From assembly GCA_937886445.1 (NCBI GenBank), contig CALGBY010000053.1:1-51621 (forward strand): 51,621 nucleotides of DNA, written 5' to 3'. Position 1 is the first letter of the stretch. Every line of letters starts with the position of its first letter. The stretch comes from an uncultured Clostridia bacterium (GTDB taxonomy: Bacteria > Bacillota > Clostridia > Christensenellales > Aristaeellaceae). This document shows positions 32,145-40,358 of this stretch, piece by piece. Below the pieces are notes generated by a model. It did not search any database. It saw only the letters and a program-made list of their open reading frames with translations, and was not told where the DNA came from. The position numbers were made by a program, and so were the translations under genes.

Positions 32145-33107
32145 TCAATCGGCATCCGTTTCCCTGACGGGCTCCGAGATCATCACGATATCGTTGATCC
32201 GGCGTCCGTTTTTATAGGGTTTGTTGAGAATACTGCCGGAAAACCACAGCTGGGTGCTCTGCCCGCCGTCCAGGTTGTAGGCCAGCTTACAGCCCAGCTC
32301 GCTCATCAACTGCGCCGCGGCCTCGAGCCGCAGACCGAGATCCGCCGAGGTGCGCCCGTCGCACACCATGAAGCAGTAGTGCCCGGGCTCAAAGTAACCG
32401 AAGACCGTGCGCGGATTTGCGGGGCAGACATTGGATCTTTTGCGGATCTCCTGATAGGGAAGGGGAGAACCGTTCTCATCCAGAAGGGACGGGCCGAAAA
32501 GAAACATCTGCCACACACTGTCCTCGGATATCAGGCCGTCTTTCAGCATCTGGGAGTAGGTTTTTCCCGTGCCGTAGGGAAGGATCCTGCAGGTACCGTC
32601 CTTTTCTATCACCAGCATGTCGCGTTTGGCGTTGGAGGTCTTGCGCTTGGCGATCCCGTTGACGACCACAACGCCCTTGGAAAGATCGCTCGCGTAGTCT
32701 CCGTTGACGGCGATGACAGCGGAATGATCTTCGGCGATCGTGCCGATCTTGCCCGTGGTGCTTCCGAATTTGTCGTTCGCGCAGGCGCGCCTGAGCGACG
32801 TGATGTCTCTGATATAGATATCGCAGAACCAGCAGGAGGCGCTGCTGCGGTACTGCTTTCCGGCGGCCTCGGTGGTCACGGTATAGCGCTGCGATGTTAT
32901 GCTGATGCTTACGTTTTCGCTCCGGTAGCTGTTTTCCGTAAGCTCGGGGAGAGAGCCGGGGGCAAGAAAGGGGCTTTCCTCACCTTCCTTAACGGTGTAA
33001 AGGGATGCTCCTTCTCCCGTATTATCCTCTTCGGCGTATACGGGCAGGATATTACAGACGATCAAAAGCAGCGCCAGAATGACCGGCATGCTCTTTCTGC
33101 AGCTCAT
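32145..33107 (-). CDS. Exported phosphodiester glycosidase-domain protein (NAGPA/DUF2233)
   Basis: About 320 residues. A signal peptide (SMPVILALLLIVCNILPVYA) is followed by the domain of N-acetylglucosamine-1-phosphodiester alpha-N-acetylglucosaminidase type: IAEDHSAVIAVNGDYASD, GVVVVNGIAKR, NPRTVFGYFEPGHYCFMVCD and the hallmark LAYNLDGGQSTQLWF. Such enzymes split sugar-phosphodiester bonds; in bacteria they are often envelope or exopolysaccharide related. ATG 33107 has TTGGAGG about 12 bases upstream and lies inside udk, overlapping it by 56 bases. A weak AT-rich hairpin (TTGTTAAG/CTTAACAA, 32112-32131) follows the stop. Confidence 0.85.
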   Translation of the reverse strand: MSCRKSMPVILALLLIVCNILPVYAEEDNTGEGASLYTVKEGEESPFLAPGSLPELTENSYRSENVSISITSQRYTVTTEAAGKQYRSSASCWFCDIYIRDITSLRRACANDKFGSTTGKIGTIAEDHSAVIAVNGDYASDLSKGVVVVNGIAKRKTSNAKRDMLVIEKDGTCRILPYGTGKTYSQMLKDGLISEDSVWQMFLFGPSLLDENGSPLPYQEIRKRSNVCPANPRTVFGYFEPGHYCFMVCDGRTSADLGLRLEAAAQLMSELGCKLAYNLDGGQSTQLWFSGSILNKPYKNGRRINDIVMISEPVRETDAD

Positions 33108-33699
33108 GACGCAGATAACCTCCAAGAATACTGACGATGCGGGCGTTTTTGCCGCCCTTTGTGACCACCACATCGGCACTGTGGATGTAATTGCGGATAT
33201 AGCGCTCGTACATCGGCTTTACTGTGGTAAGATACTGGTCCGCGATATTGTCGATGGCGCGTCCGCGCTCATTGATATCCCGCTGGATACGCCGGAGCAG
33301 GCATTCATCCGGCTCCACCTTGATAAACATTTTGAGAAACATCATATCCGTAAGGCGCTTATCGTAAAAAGCGTGTATCCCTTCAACGATGACCACTTCC
33401 GACGGGCGGATGATCTCCTTGGTATCCTGACGGCAGTGGAGCGAAAAATTGTAGCCCTTGCGGTAGATCGCTCTGCCCTCCGTAAGTGAGCAAATGTCCT
33501 GATACAGCAGGTCGTGATCAAAAATGAACGGCTCGTCGAAATTCAGCTTTGTCCTTTCCTCAAAGGAGAGGTCGGGATGGTCAAGATAGTACGCGTCCTG
33601 ATTGATCACGACGCAGCTTTCGCCGATCTCATTCACAAGCTCGTCCGCAAGCGTCGTTTTGCCGGAACCGCTTGCCCCGCAGATGCCCAGAAGAATCAC
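33052..33699 (-). CDS. udk: Uridine kinase-type nucleoside kinase
   Basis: 215 residues. The P-loop GICGASGSGKTTLADEL and NQDAYYLDHPDLSFEERTKLNFDEP are typical of uridine/cytidine kinase, which makes UMP/CMP in pyrimidine salvage; VVIVEGIHAFYD is the Walker B-like strand. The last ~25 residues (EHAGHSGAAFDRL) are poorly conserved and overlap the next gene. Start ATG 33699 has GGGAGGAAAG upstream. Confidence 0.9.
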   Translation of the reverse strand: MILLGICGASGSGKTTLADELVNEIGESCVVINQDAYYLDHPDLSFEERTKLNFDEPFIFDHDLLYQDICSLTEGRAIYRKGYNFSLHCRQDTKEIIRPSEVVIVEGIHAFYDKRLTDMMFLKMFIKVEPDECLLRRIQRDINERGRAIDNIADQYLTTVKPMYERYIRNYIHSADVVVTKGGKNARIVSILGGYLRHELQKEHAGHSGAAFDRL

Positions 33700-33731
33700 A
33701 GTGCTTTCCTCCCTTGCCTGATATACCCGGT

Positions 33732-33760
33732 ATTGTATACGAAACCGGCGTTTCCGTCAA
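33732..33760 (-). promoter_or_regulatory. Promoter of udk
   Basis: On the minus strand TTGACG (33760-33755) and TACAAT (33737-33732), 17-base spacer, about 33 bases before the start codon. Confidence 0.78.
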
Positions 33761-33819
33761 GGCGAAAACTGTGCTTCATATGGCTTTGCGCGCGTGTGAG
33801 GCGGCATTTGCAAAAAGTA

Positions 33820-33849
33820 TTGTACAAAGAATGGACGGTGTGCTATACT
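33820..33849 (+). promoter_or_regulatory. Promoter of murA
   Basis: TTGTAC at 33820-33825 and TATACT at 33844-33849, 18-base spacer. The leader then runs about 120 bases to the start codon and contains a MITE fragment. Confidence 0.65.
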
Positions 33850-33930
33850 TGTATATGGGATTTTATGCACTGTATGCATTGCTTATGTACGGATGCTGAA
33901 GCGGAATGCCCGAAAGCCGCGCAAGACCGG

Positions 33931-33967
33931 TTTTCAAACAGCCATCGGCACTTCATCCGAAGGAGGA
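33931..33967 (-). repeat. MITE core fragment in the murA leader
   Basis: TTTTCAAACAGC-CATCGGC followed by ACTTCATCCGAAGGAGG matches the core fragment at 15559-15593 at roughly 30 of 35 positions and the complement of copies B and C. Its last bases, AAGGAGG, are the Shine-Dalgarno of murA. Confidence 0.6.
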
Positions 33968-33975
33968 CATATTAT

Positions 33976-35238
33976 ATGGATCACTACAAACTGTGTATCA
34001 CGGGAGGCATCCCGCTTGTAGGTGAGACATATGTATCGGGCGGAAAAAATACCGCCGTCGCGCTGATCCCGGCCATTCTGCTCAGTGACGGGGTGTGTAC
34101 GCTGGAAAACCTGCCCGATATCGAGGATGTACATGTACTGATCACGATCATGCGGGATCTGGGATGCGAAGTGGATTACTTGCCCGGGGAGCGCAGGATC
34201 ACCATCGATCCCCGTCCCTCCCGCGGCACCTGCGTGCCCTATTCCCTTACAAAGAAAATGCGTGCCAGTTATTATCTTCTGGGCGCGCTGCTCGGACGGT
34301 GCGGAAAAGCCGAGGTGGGATATCCCGGCGGCTGCGCGATCGGAAACCGTCCCTTTGACCAGCACATCAAGGGCTTCCGCGCGCTGGGCGCGCATGTGGA
34401 GGAACGCGGCGCGGTCATTTACGCCGAGGGCCTTCCCACGGGCAACAGCGTGTTTTTTGACAGGATCACGGTGGGCGGCACGATCAATATCATGCTGGCT
34501 GCCGCCAAGGCATCCGGGACGACGGTGCTCTACAACGCCGCCCGCGAGCCGCATGTGGTGGATCTTGCAAATTTCCTCAATTCCATGGGCGCGAAGGTGA
34601 AGGGCGCCGGTACCGATACCGTGCGTATACAGGGCGTTCCGTCTCTTCACGGCAGTACCTACACCGTGATCCCGGATCAGATCGAAACAGGCACGCTGAT
34701 GATCGCCGCCGCGGCCACCCGGGGCGATGTGGTCATTCACGGCTGCATACCCACACATATGGAGGCGCTCACCGCCAAGCTGCTTGAAATGGGTGTACTG
34801 GTGACGGACAGCGATGACTCTATCCGTGTGCGTACCGTGCGCGGGCACAGGGCTGTCAATATCAAAACGCAGGAATATCCCGGCTTTCCTACCGACCTTC
34901 AGCAGCCGATGAGCGCGATGCTCTGTATGGCGGGCGGGGACAGTATCGTGACCGAGACACTTTTTGAATCCCGCTTCAAGCATCTGGGAGAGATGCGCAG
35001 GATGGGCGCCAGAGTGAACATTGTGGACCGGACCGCCGTGATCGAGGGCGTGCCCCAGCTGTACGGCGCGCCGGTGACCTGTACAGACCTGAGAGCAGGC
35101 GCGGCGCTGGTGGTGGCGGGCCTGATGGCAAAGGGAACGACGGAAATATACGAGCCGGATTTCATTGAACGCGGATATGACCATATAGAAGACAAGCTGC
35201 GTGCTCTGGGCGCCGATATCCGGCGCGAAATGCTGTGA
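33976..35238 (+). CDS. murA: UDP-N-acetylglucosamine 1-carboxyvinyltransferase
   Basis: 420 residues, full length. Transfers enolpyruvate from PEP to UDP-GlcNAc, the first committed step of peptidoglycan synthesis. The active-site Cys lies in PGGCAIGNRPFDQHIKG (about residues 116-132), so fosfomycin sensitivity is expected. The N-terminal TGGIPLVGETYVSGGKNTA and KKMRASYYLLGALLGR are also typical. The frame is open upstream to 33514 but only ATG 33976, with AAGGAGG 9 bases before it, gives the family N-terminus. Some Bacillota carry two murA genes; which one this is cannot be told here. Confidence 0.94.
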   Translation: MDHYKLCITGGIPLVGETYVSGGKNTAVALIPAILLSDGVCTLENLPDIEDVHVLITIMRDLGCEVDYLPGERRITIDPRPSRGTCVPYSLTKKMRASYYLLGALLGRCGKAEVGYPGGCAIGNRPFDQHIKGFRALGAHVEERGAVIYAEGLPTGNSVFFDRITVGGTINIMLAAAKASGTTVLYNAAREPHVVDLANFLNSMGAKVKGAGTDTVRIQGVPSLHGSTYTVIPDQIETGTLMIAAAATRGDVVIHGCIPTHMEALTAKLLEMGVLVTDSDDSIRVRTVRGHRAVNIKTQEYPGFPTDLQQPMSAMLCMAGGDSIVTETLFESRFKHLGEMRRMGARVNIVDRTAVIEGVPQLYGAPVTCTDLRAGAALVVAGLMAKGTTEIYEPDFIERGYDHIEDKLRALGADIRREML

Positions 35239-35251
35239 GGAGGATAAAAGG

Positions 35252-35785
35252 ATGAACCCTTACAGTGTTCTCGGCCTGCAGCCGGGGGCGGATCAGGAAG
35301 AAGTGCACACGGCCTATATCAGGCTGGTGAAGCAGTATCATCCCGACCGCTTTGAACAGGGGAGCGCGGAACAGCAGGACGCCCAGCAGAAGCTGGTGGA
35401 ACTGAACATCGCCTATGAACAGTGCGCGTCCATGGCGCACAAGCGGCCGACGGTCACGATGAAGGTATCGACTGAGGCTGCCGAAGCGCTTGCCGAGCGC
35501 ATGCTGGAACAGGGCAGCTGGGAAAGCGCGATCATGCAGCTTTGCCGTACGGAAACGAAGGACGCCCGCTGGTTTTACCTGCAGGGAAGGGCGCTGATGG
35601 GGCTCAGGCAGTATTCCTCGGCGCATCAGTCCTTCCGTGAAGCGGTGCGCATGGATGAAAACAACCGCGAATACCGTCAGGGCGCGCTGGAGGCCGCCGT
35701 GGCCATGAAAAAGCACAACCGTCTCCCGTACCGCATGCTGGACTGGGTGGACGGGATCGTCCATCCCCGAAAGATATCCTACTGA
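35252..35785 (+). CDS. J-domain protein with TPR-like C-terminus
   Basis: 177 residues from ATG 35252 (AGGAGG upstream). Residues 1-65 are a DnaJ domain (NPYSVLGLQPGADQEEVHTA, with the HPD motif in KQYHPDRF), so it can stimulate an Hsp70. The glycine-rich and zinc domains of full DnaJ are absent. Residues about 85-140 look like a TPR-type helical pair (AERMLEQGSWESAIMQL, GRALMGLRQYSSAHQSFREA). It is likely cotranscribed with murA. The client is unknown. Confidence 0.85.
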   Translation: MNPYSVLGLQPGADQEEVHTAYIRLVKQYHPDRFEQGSAEQQDAQQKLVELNIAYEQCASMAHKRPTVTMKVSTEAAEALAERMLEQGSWESAIMQLCRTETKDARWFYLQGRALMGLRQYSSAHQSFREAVRMDENNREYRQGALEAAVAMKKHNRLPYRMLDWVDGIVHPRKISY

Positions 35786-35786
35786 C

Positions 35787-35814
35787 GCCTGCCGGCACAT
35801 GGCGGGCTTTTTTC
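35787..35814 (+). terminator. Terminator after the J-domain gene
   Basis: GCCTGCC (35787-35793) pairs with GGCGGGC (35801-35807, one G-U), followed by TTTTTT. Confidence 0.85.
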
Positions 35815-35882
35815 TTTCCGCCGGGCTTTTTCTGCGAACAGGTGAGGGGCAAAGGCGGGACTGCATATTTTTTGACTGCCTG

Positions 35883-35911
35883 TTGCGCTGGAACAGGAGA
35901 AGGGATATAAT
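35883..35911 (+). promoter_or_regulatory. Promoter of the epimerase gene
   Basis: TTGCGC at 35883-35888 and TATAAT at 35906-35911, 17-base spacer. Confidence 0.7.
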
Positions 35912-35948
35912 GAGACACAGAAAAAACTGATGATTCGGAGGTATGGTT

Positions 35949-36956
35949 ATGAACGCGCTTCTCATCGGCGGCACCGGTACGATTTCCACATCCATAACAG
36001 AACTGCTTGTAAAGAACGGCTGGGAGGTAACGCTGCTCAACCGGGGCTCCAAAACAGTTCCCGGCACGGAACAGATCGTGTGTGATATCGGCAACGCCGA
36101 AGAATGCACAGAAAAGCTTGAGGGAAGAACATTTGATGTTGTGGCGGATTTCATCGCCTTTGTGCCCGCCCAGGTCGAGCGCGACATCCGCCTTTTCAAA
36201 AACAGGACGAAGCAGTATATTTTCATTTCCTCGGCGTCCGCTTATCAAAAACCGCTTTCTTCACCCGTCATCACGGAATCCACACCGCTTTATAACCCTT
36301 ACTGGGAGTATTCGAGAAACAAGATCGCCTGCGAGGAAGTGCTGATGCGGGAATACCGCGAAAACGGCTTCCCGGTGACCATTGTACGCCCCAGCCACAC
36401 CTTTGCAAGGTGGGGGCTGCCGCTGCCCGTACATGGCAGGAAGGGCCCCTGGCAGGTGCTCAAAAGAATGCTGGAGGGGAAGAGCGTGCTTGTGCCCGCG
36501 GACGGAGCCACGTTGTGGACAGTGACATCCTCACGCGATTTCGCGCCCGGCTTTGTGGGGCTGATGGGCAATATCCACGCCATCGGCGAGGCGGTGCAGA
36601 TCACCTCTGATGAACATCTCACATGGGATCAGATCATGCGTGTGATCGCGGATGAACTGAAGGTACCGTACAGGCCCTGCTATGTGCCTGCGCATCTGCT
36701 CGCGAAAATACCGGGGTACGATTTCGGAGGCGAGCTTCTGGGGGATAAGAGCAATACGGTGCTTTTTGACAATACCAAGCTGAAACGCCTTGTGCCGGGG
36801 TTCTGCTGCCGTGAGCGCTTTGATACGGTGGGGAGGGAGAGCGTGCGCTATATCCTTTCTCATCCGGAGCTTCAGAGGGAGGATCCCGAATTTGACGCGC
36901 TGTGTGACCGGATCGCGGCCGCGATGGAAAAAGCGGAGAAGGAGATCTGCGGATAA
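35949..36956 (+). CDS. NAD-dependent epimerase/dehydratase (extended SDR)
   Basis: 335 residues. The Rossmann motif is LLIGGTGTISTSI (GxxGxxS), and the active-site pair appears as FISSASAY and a YSRNKIACEE segment (Y-x3-K). DIGNAEECTEKLEG resembles the cofactor-contacting strand. It is of the type annotated as nucleotide-sugar epimerase or isoflavone-reductase-like; the substrate is not predictable. ATG 35949 is preferred over 35943 because GGAGG at 35937-35941 is properly spaced only for it. It is a single-gene unit. Confidence 0.83.
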   Translation: MNALLIGGTGTISTSITELLVKNGWEVTLLNRGSKTVPGTEQIVCDIGNAEECTEKLEGRTFDVVADFIAFVPAQVERDIRLFKNRTKQYIFISSASAYQKPLSSPVITESTPLYNPYWEYSRNKIACEEVLMREYRENGFPVTIVRPSHTFARWGLPLPVHGRKGPWQVLKRMLEGKSVLVPADGATLWTVTSSRDFAPGFVGLMGNIHAIGEAVQITSDEHLTWDQIMRVIADELKVPYRPCYVPAHLLAKIPGYDFGGELLGDKSNTVLFDNTKLKRLVPGFCCRERFDTVGRESVRYILSHPELQREDPEFDALCDRIAAAMEKAEKEICG

Positions 36957-36960
36957 CATG

Positions 36961-36992
36961 AGGGGCCGGGCTTTGACGCCCGGCCTCCTTTC
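36961..36992 (+). terminator. Probable terminator of the epimerase gene
   Basis: GGCCGGGC pairs with GCCCGGCC around TTTGAC, followed by CTCCTTTC. The T tract is weak. The rest of the gap to the opp promoter (36993-37231) is AT-rich and shows no gene. Confidence 0.65.
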
Positions 36993-37231
36993 ATATATGG
37001 TGGTGAGGAGAACGCCGTACTTTCTTGTAACTGCGTATTCTGCCGATTTATATTTTGAACACGACTTTTTGTTGAATATGTCATGTCCGTAGCTATTTCG
37101 GAAGTACTGCGAAGAAGTACAATACGTGTACAGCAGTAAATAAAGCAAAAAACGTGAGTTTCACGGAGTGAGAGCTTCACAGTACAATGAATCTGCAGCA
37201 ACGCAAAAAATAAATTTCATCATTTTATATG

Positions 37232-37260
37232 TTGCTTTTTTTTTGTATCTTTGCTATAAT
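37232..37260 (+). promoter_or_regulatory. Promoter of the opp operon
   Basis: TTGCTT at 37232-37237 and TATAAT at 37255-37260, 17-base spacer, with a T-rich spacer. The leader is about 55 bases to GTG 37322, which has AAGGAGGA at 37308-37315. Confidence 0.8.
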
Positions 37261-37321
37261 CGGATGTACATCCATAGGAATAAGTACTGCTTATGGAGAA
37301 TGCATTAAGGAGGAAACCTAC

Positions 37322-40075
37322 GTGAAGAAGATCCTTGCGATCGCTCTGTCTGTTGTTCTCGTCCTGTCCAGTGTGTCCGCTCTTGCTTTTGAGCAGGCGG
37401 CCACCTATGATCCCGGCGAGCGCGTATTTGACGGCGGCGAAATCACTCTTGAGCCTGCTGCTGAAGGCGGCGGCGTTGTAACTCAGGATGTCTATGCCGG
37501 TATTGAAGGCAAAGACTATACTGATGAGAAGGTGTATACCTACAATGATTACACCACCAACATCGGTTCCAGCATGAACTGGGATCCCCTGTCCTGGGAA
37601 ACCAACGAAGACAGCAACATTCTGGACTTCGCTTCCAGCGGATTCTATACCTTCAAGCTGAACAGCGCCAAGAACGGTTACTCCATCGTTCCCGAACTGG
37701 CTGCCGAAATGCCTGTTGACGTGACTAACGAGTATGTCGGACAGTACGGCGTTCAGGAAGGCGAGAAGTACAAGGCTTGGCGTATTGCCCTGAATCCCGA
37801 CGCTTGCTGGGATAACGGCGAGAAGATCACTGCTGATGACTATGTATATTCCATGCAGCAGCTGCTCAACCCCAAGATGCTCAACCGTCGTGCCGACAGC
37901 TACTATGCCGGTTCCTTCCAGATCGTCAATGCCAAGAACTACCTGTATGCCGGCGGCGCAACCTACGAGCTGTATACCGGTGAACAGGATGTATCCACTC
38001 TGTGCGTTGATATGTGGAACTTCTGGGGCCTGCAGGGCTGCACCGATGCCGAAGGCAATGAGTGCCCGCAGTATGTCTCCGTAAACGACGATACCATGTA
38101 TCGCGATCCCGCTGTCGCCGAGGGCGAAGCTGAGGCTTGGGTGTCCGGTAAGTATCTGTGGGATAACTACCTGACCGTCGGCGCTCCCTATGAATCTTAT
38201 GCCACCACCTATGTGTACTATCTGAATGCTCCTGTCACTTATGAGCTGTACACCGGCGAACAGGATGTTGCCACCCTGTACGTTGATATGTGGGGTTTCT
38301 GGGGTCTGCAGGGCTGCAACGATGCCAATGGCAACGAGTGCCCGCAGTATGTTTCCGTTAACGACGATACGATGTATCGCGATGCGGCTGTTGCCGAGGG
38401 CGAGGCTGAAGACTGGGTGTCCGGTAAGTATCTGTGGGATAACTACCTGACCGCCGGTGCTCCCTATGCCGCTTATGCCACTCAGTATGCTTACTATCAG
38501 GCTGAAGCCAAGGCTGCTACCTGGGACGATGTAGGATTCAAGAAGATCGATGATTACACCATCGACTTCATTCTGGTGAATCCCGTTGAAGAACCTGCCT
38601 TCTATGTTCCCTACAACCTGAGCTCCGCTTACCTGGTATACAAGCCCCTGTATGAAGCTTGCAAGAGCTTCTACGATGCCAATGGCGCTGTTGTTGAGAA
38701 CGAAGAAGACGCCGACAGCGTTACCACCGTATATTGCCGCAGCCTGGAGAATTCCATCTCCTACGGTCCTTACAAGCTCACCTCCTTCGAACTTGATAAG
38801 GAATACACTCTGTCCCGTAACGAGAATTGGTGGGGCTATCACGATGGAAAGCATCTTGGCCAGTATCAGCTGGATGTTTACAATGTAAAAGTGATCGCCG
38901 AGCATGCTACCGCCATGATGGCCTTTGAAAAGGGCGAAGTCGATGGTATCGGTCTGGAATCCGACGATATGGAAAAGTATGGTACCTCTTCCTATGTGAA
39001 GTATGGCCCCAACAATGGCTACACTACCAAGCTGACCTTCAACCTGGACTATGAGAAGGATCTGTCCCGCGGCACCAACTCTCAGGTTATGGTCATTGAC
39101 GAATTCCGTCATGCTTTCGGTATCTGCTACGACCGTAAAGAATTCGCTACTGCTTTCACCGCCGCCGGTACTGCCGGTTTCGGTCTGCTGAACGAACTGT
39201 ACTGCTACAATCCCTTCACCGGTGAAAGCTACCGCGCCAATGATTATGCCAAGGCCGGCCTGCTGAAGGTATTCGATATTACCTACGGCGAGGGCGGAGA
39301 ATTTGACACTCTGGACGAAGCTTACGAAGCGATGACCGGTTATGATCCGGACGAAGCCCGCAACCTGATGGCGATCGCCTATGATAAGGCCGTTGCTCAG
39401 GGCGTCTACGACGGCGAATCCCCCATCACCATTGAATTCCGCGTGTATGCTTCTGACGAAATTTATGTCAAGATGTATACCTACCTGAATGAACACCTGC
39501 AGGCCGCTTGCGTCGGCACTGGTTTCGAAGGCAAGGTTTCTCTGGCTATGACCGTGGACGCTGATTACTATGAGACCAACTACTCCGGCGGCGCTGACAT
39601 GATCTTCACCACCTGGGGCGGCGCTTCCATGTCTCCTTTCACCATCCTGTATGAGTGCTATTGCGATGACTGCGAAGGCAAGGGCCAGCAGATGGAATAT
39701 GCCTATGATACCAGCAAGATCATTGTGAACTTCACCGTTAACGGCGAAGTCATCAGTGAGCCTCTGCAGACCTGGGCTCTGTGGGCCGACGGTCAGCCTT
39801 GCGAAGAACTGGACAGCAAGCTGGGCAAGTGGGCTGATTACAGCTACGACACTCGCTGCGCTTTCTACGGCCAGATGGAAGCCGCCTTCCTGTATTGGTG
39901 GCCCACCACTTCCGTATACTATCGCAACAGCGCGTCCCTGATCAGCCAGAAGTTCAATTATGCTGTAGATGAGTATATCAACATTATCGGCTACGGCGGA
40001 CTTGATTTCTGGACCTTCAATTATGACGATGCCGAGTGGGCTGACTATATCGCCAATAACGCACTGGTCTATTAA
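37322..40075 (+). CDS. oppA: Oligopeptide-type ABC transporter substrate-binding protein, enlarged, with internal duplication
   Basis: 917 residues against about 540-600 for usual OppA. After GTG 37322 the signal peptide is KKILAIALSVVLVLSSVSALA with a signal-peptidase-I type ALA site and no lipobox Cys. SBP_bac_5 features include the early NWDPLSWETNEDSNILDF, the Trp/Asp-rich WRIALNPDACWDNGEKITAD, and later SYGPYKLTSFELDKEYTLSR and ENWWGYHDGKHLG. Residues about 214-397 consist of two near-identical 92-residue repeats (unit starting TYELYTGEQDV...), a 276-base in-frame tandem duplication. Codon use is highly biased (AAC, TCC, GGC, TAC), as in very abundant proteins. It heads the opp operon. 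Confidence 0.9.
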   Translation: MKKILAIALSVVLVLSSVSALAFEQAATYDPGERVFDGGEITLEPAAEGGGVVTQDVYAGIEGKDYTDEKVYTYNDYTTNIGSSMNWDPLSWETNEDSNILDFASSGFYTFKLNSAKNGYSIVPELAAEMPVDVTNEYVGQYGVQEGEKYKAWRIALNPDACWDNGEKITADDYVYSMQQLLNPKMLNRRADSYYAGSFQIVNAKNYLYAGGATYELYTGEQDVSTLCVDMWNFWGLQGCTDAEGNECPQYVSVNDDTMYRDPAVAEGEAEAWVSGKYLWDNYLTVGAPYESYATTYVYYLNAPVTYELYTGEQDVATLYVDMWGFWGLQGCNDANGNECPQYVSVNDDTMYRDAAVAEGEAEDWVSGKYLWDNYLTAGAPYAAYATQYAYYQAEAKAATWDDVGFKKIDDYTIDFILVNPVEEPAFYVPYNLSSAYLVYKPLYEACKSFYDANGAVVENEEDADSVTTVYCRSLENSISYGPYKLTSFELDKEYTLSRNENWWGYHDGKHLGQYQLDVYNVKVIAEHATAMMAFEKGEVDGIGLESDDMEKYGTSSYVKYGPNNGYTTKLTFNLDYEKDLSRGTNSQVMVIDEFRHAFGICYDRKEFATAFTAAGTAGFGLLNELYCYNPFTGESYRANDYAKAGLLKVFDITYGEGGEFDTLDEAYEAMTGYDPDEARNLMAIAYDKAVAQGVYDGESPITIEFRVYASDEIYVKMYTYLNEHLQAACVGTGFEGKVSLAMTVDADYYETNYSGGADMIFTTWGGASMSPFTILYECYCDDCEGKGQQMEYAYDTSKIIVNFTVNGEVISEPLQTWALWADGQPCEELDSKLGKWADYSYDTRCAFYGQMEAAFLYWWPTTSVYYRNSASLISQKFNYAVDEYINIIGYGGLDFWTFNYDDAEWADYIANNALVY
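37964..38515 (+). repeat. 276-bp in-frame tandem duplication within oppA
   Basis: The unit from 37964 recurs at 38240, exactly 276 bases (92 codons) later. Stretches such as GTGTCCGGTAAGTATCTGTG and GATAACTACCTGACCG are identical in both copies, so the event is recent or the copies are kept alike. Each unit contains two Cys and the segment ECPQYVSVNDDTMYRD. Confidence 0.88.
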
Positions 40076-40102
40076 TTCCCGTGCAGCTTGGCTGCGCTGA
40101 GA

Positions 40103-40131
40103 GGGGGTACCGCGAAAGCGGTATCCCTTTT
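40103..40131 (+). terminator. Terminator between oppA and oppB
   Basis: GGGGTACCGC-GAAA-GCGGTATCCC with a GNRA-like loop, followed by TTTT. Partial read-through would give much more binding protein than transporter. Confidence 0.85.
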
Positions 40132-40201
40132 ATAATCCGCGATTACAGTCCGCTGCATCACGTTTGTTCGTTTGTTTCGTGTGTTTTTGTATTCCTTATG
40201 A

Positions 40202-40230
40202 TTGACTTTATACCTATTATATGGTAAAAT
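40202..40230 (+). promoter_or_regulatory. Second promoter, upstream of oppB
   Basis: TTGACT at 40202-40207 and TAAAAT at 40225-40230, 17-base spacer. An overlapping TATAAT lies at 40230-40235. It would drive oppB-oppF independently of oppA. Confidence 0.75.
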
Positions 40231-40358
40231 ATAATATAAGCGTAGAGATATGCTTAATAGGCAGCAGAAGTGTTGCTTGTGTGGCTTCGGAAGACGGATT
40301 GTCTGACTTTCGGATGTATCTCTCTGCGTGTTTATCACTGTCGCATCGGGGGGATTGG

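Noticed and set aside
33514..33975. 154-codon N-terminal extension of murA
   Set aside because: It would run through the udk gene on the other strand and the murA promoter. Family N-terminus and ribosome site both support ATG 33976.
37229..37321. In-frame upstream extension of oppA with a lipobox-like IIGC
   Set aside because: The codons overlap the predicted -35 and -10 boxes, the segment lacks the N-terminal positive charges of a signal peptide, and GTG 37322 has an excellent ribosome site followed by a classic signal peptide.
37220..39496. 758-codon open frame on the minus strand opposite oppA
   Set aside because: Antisense shadow of a gene with very biased codons; its protein is an artificial Ile/Gly/Val-rich sequence and it runs across the opp promoter.
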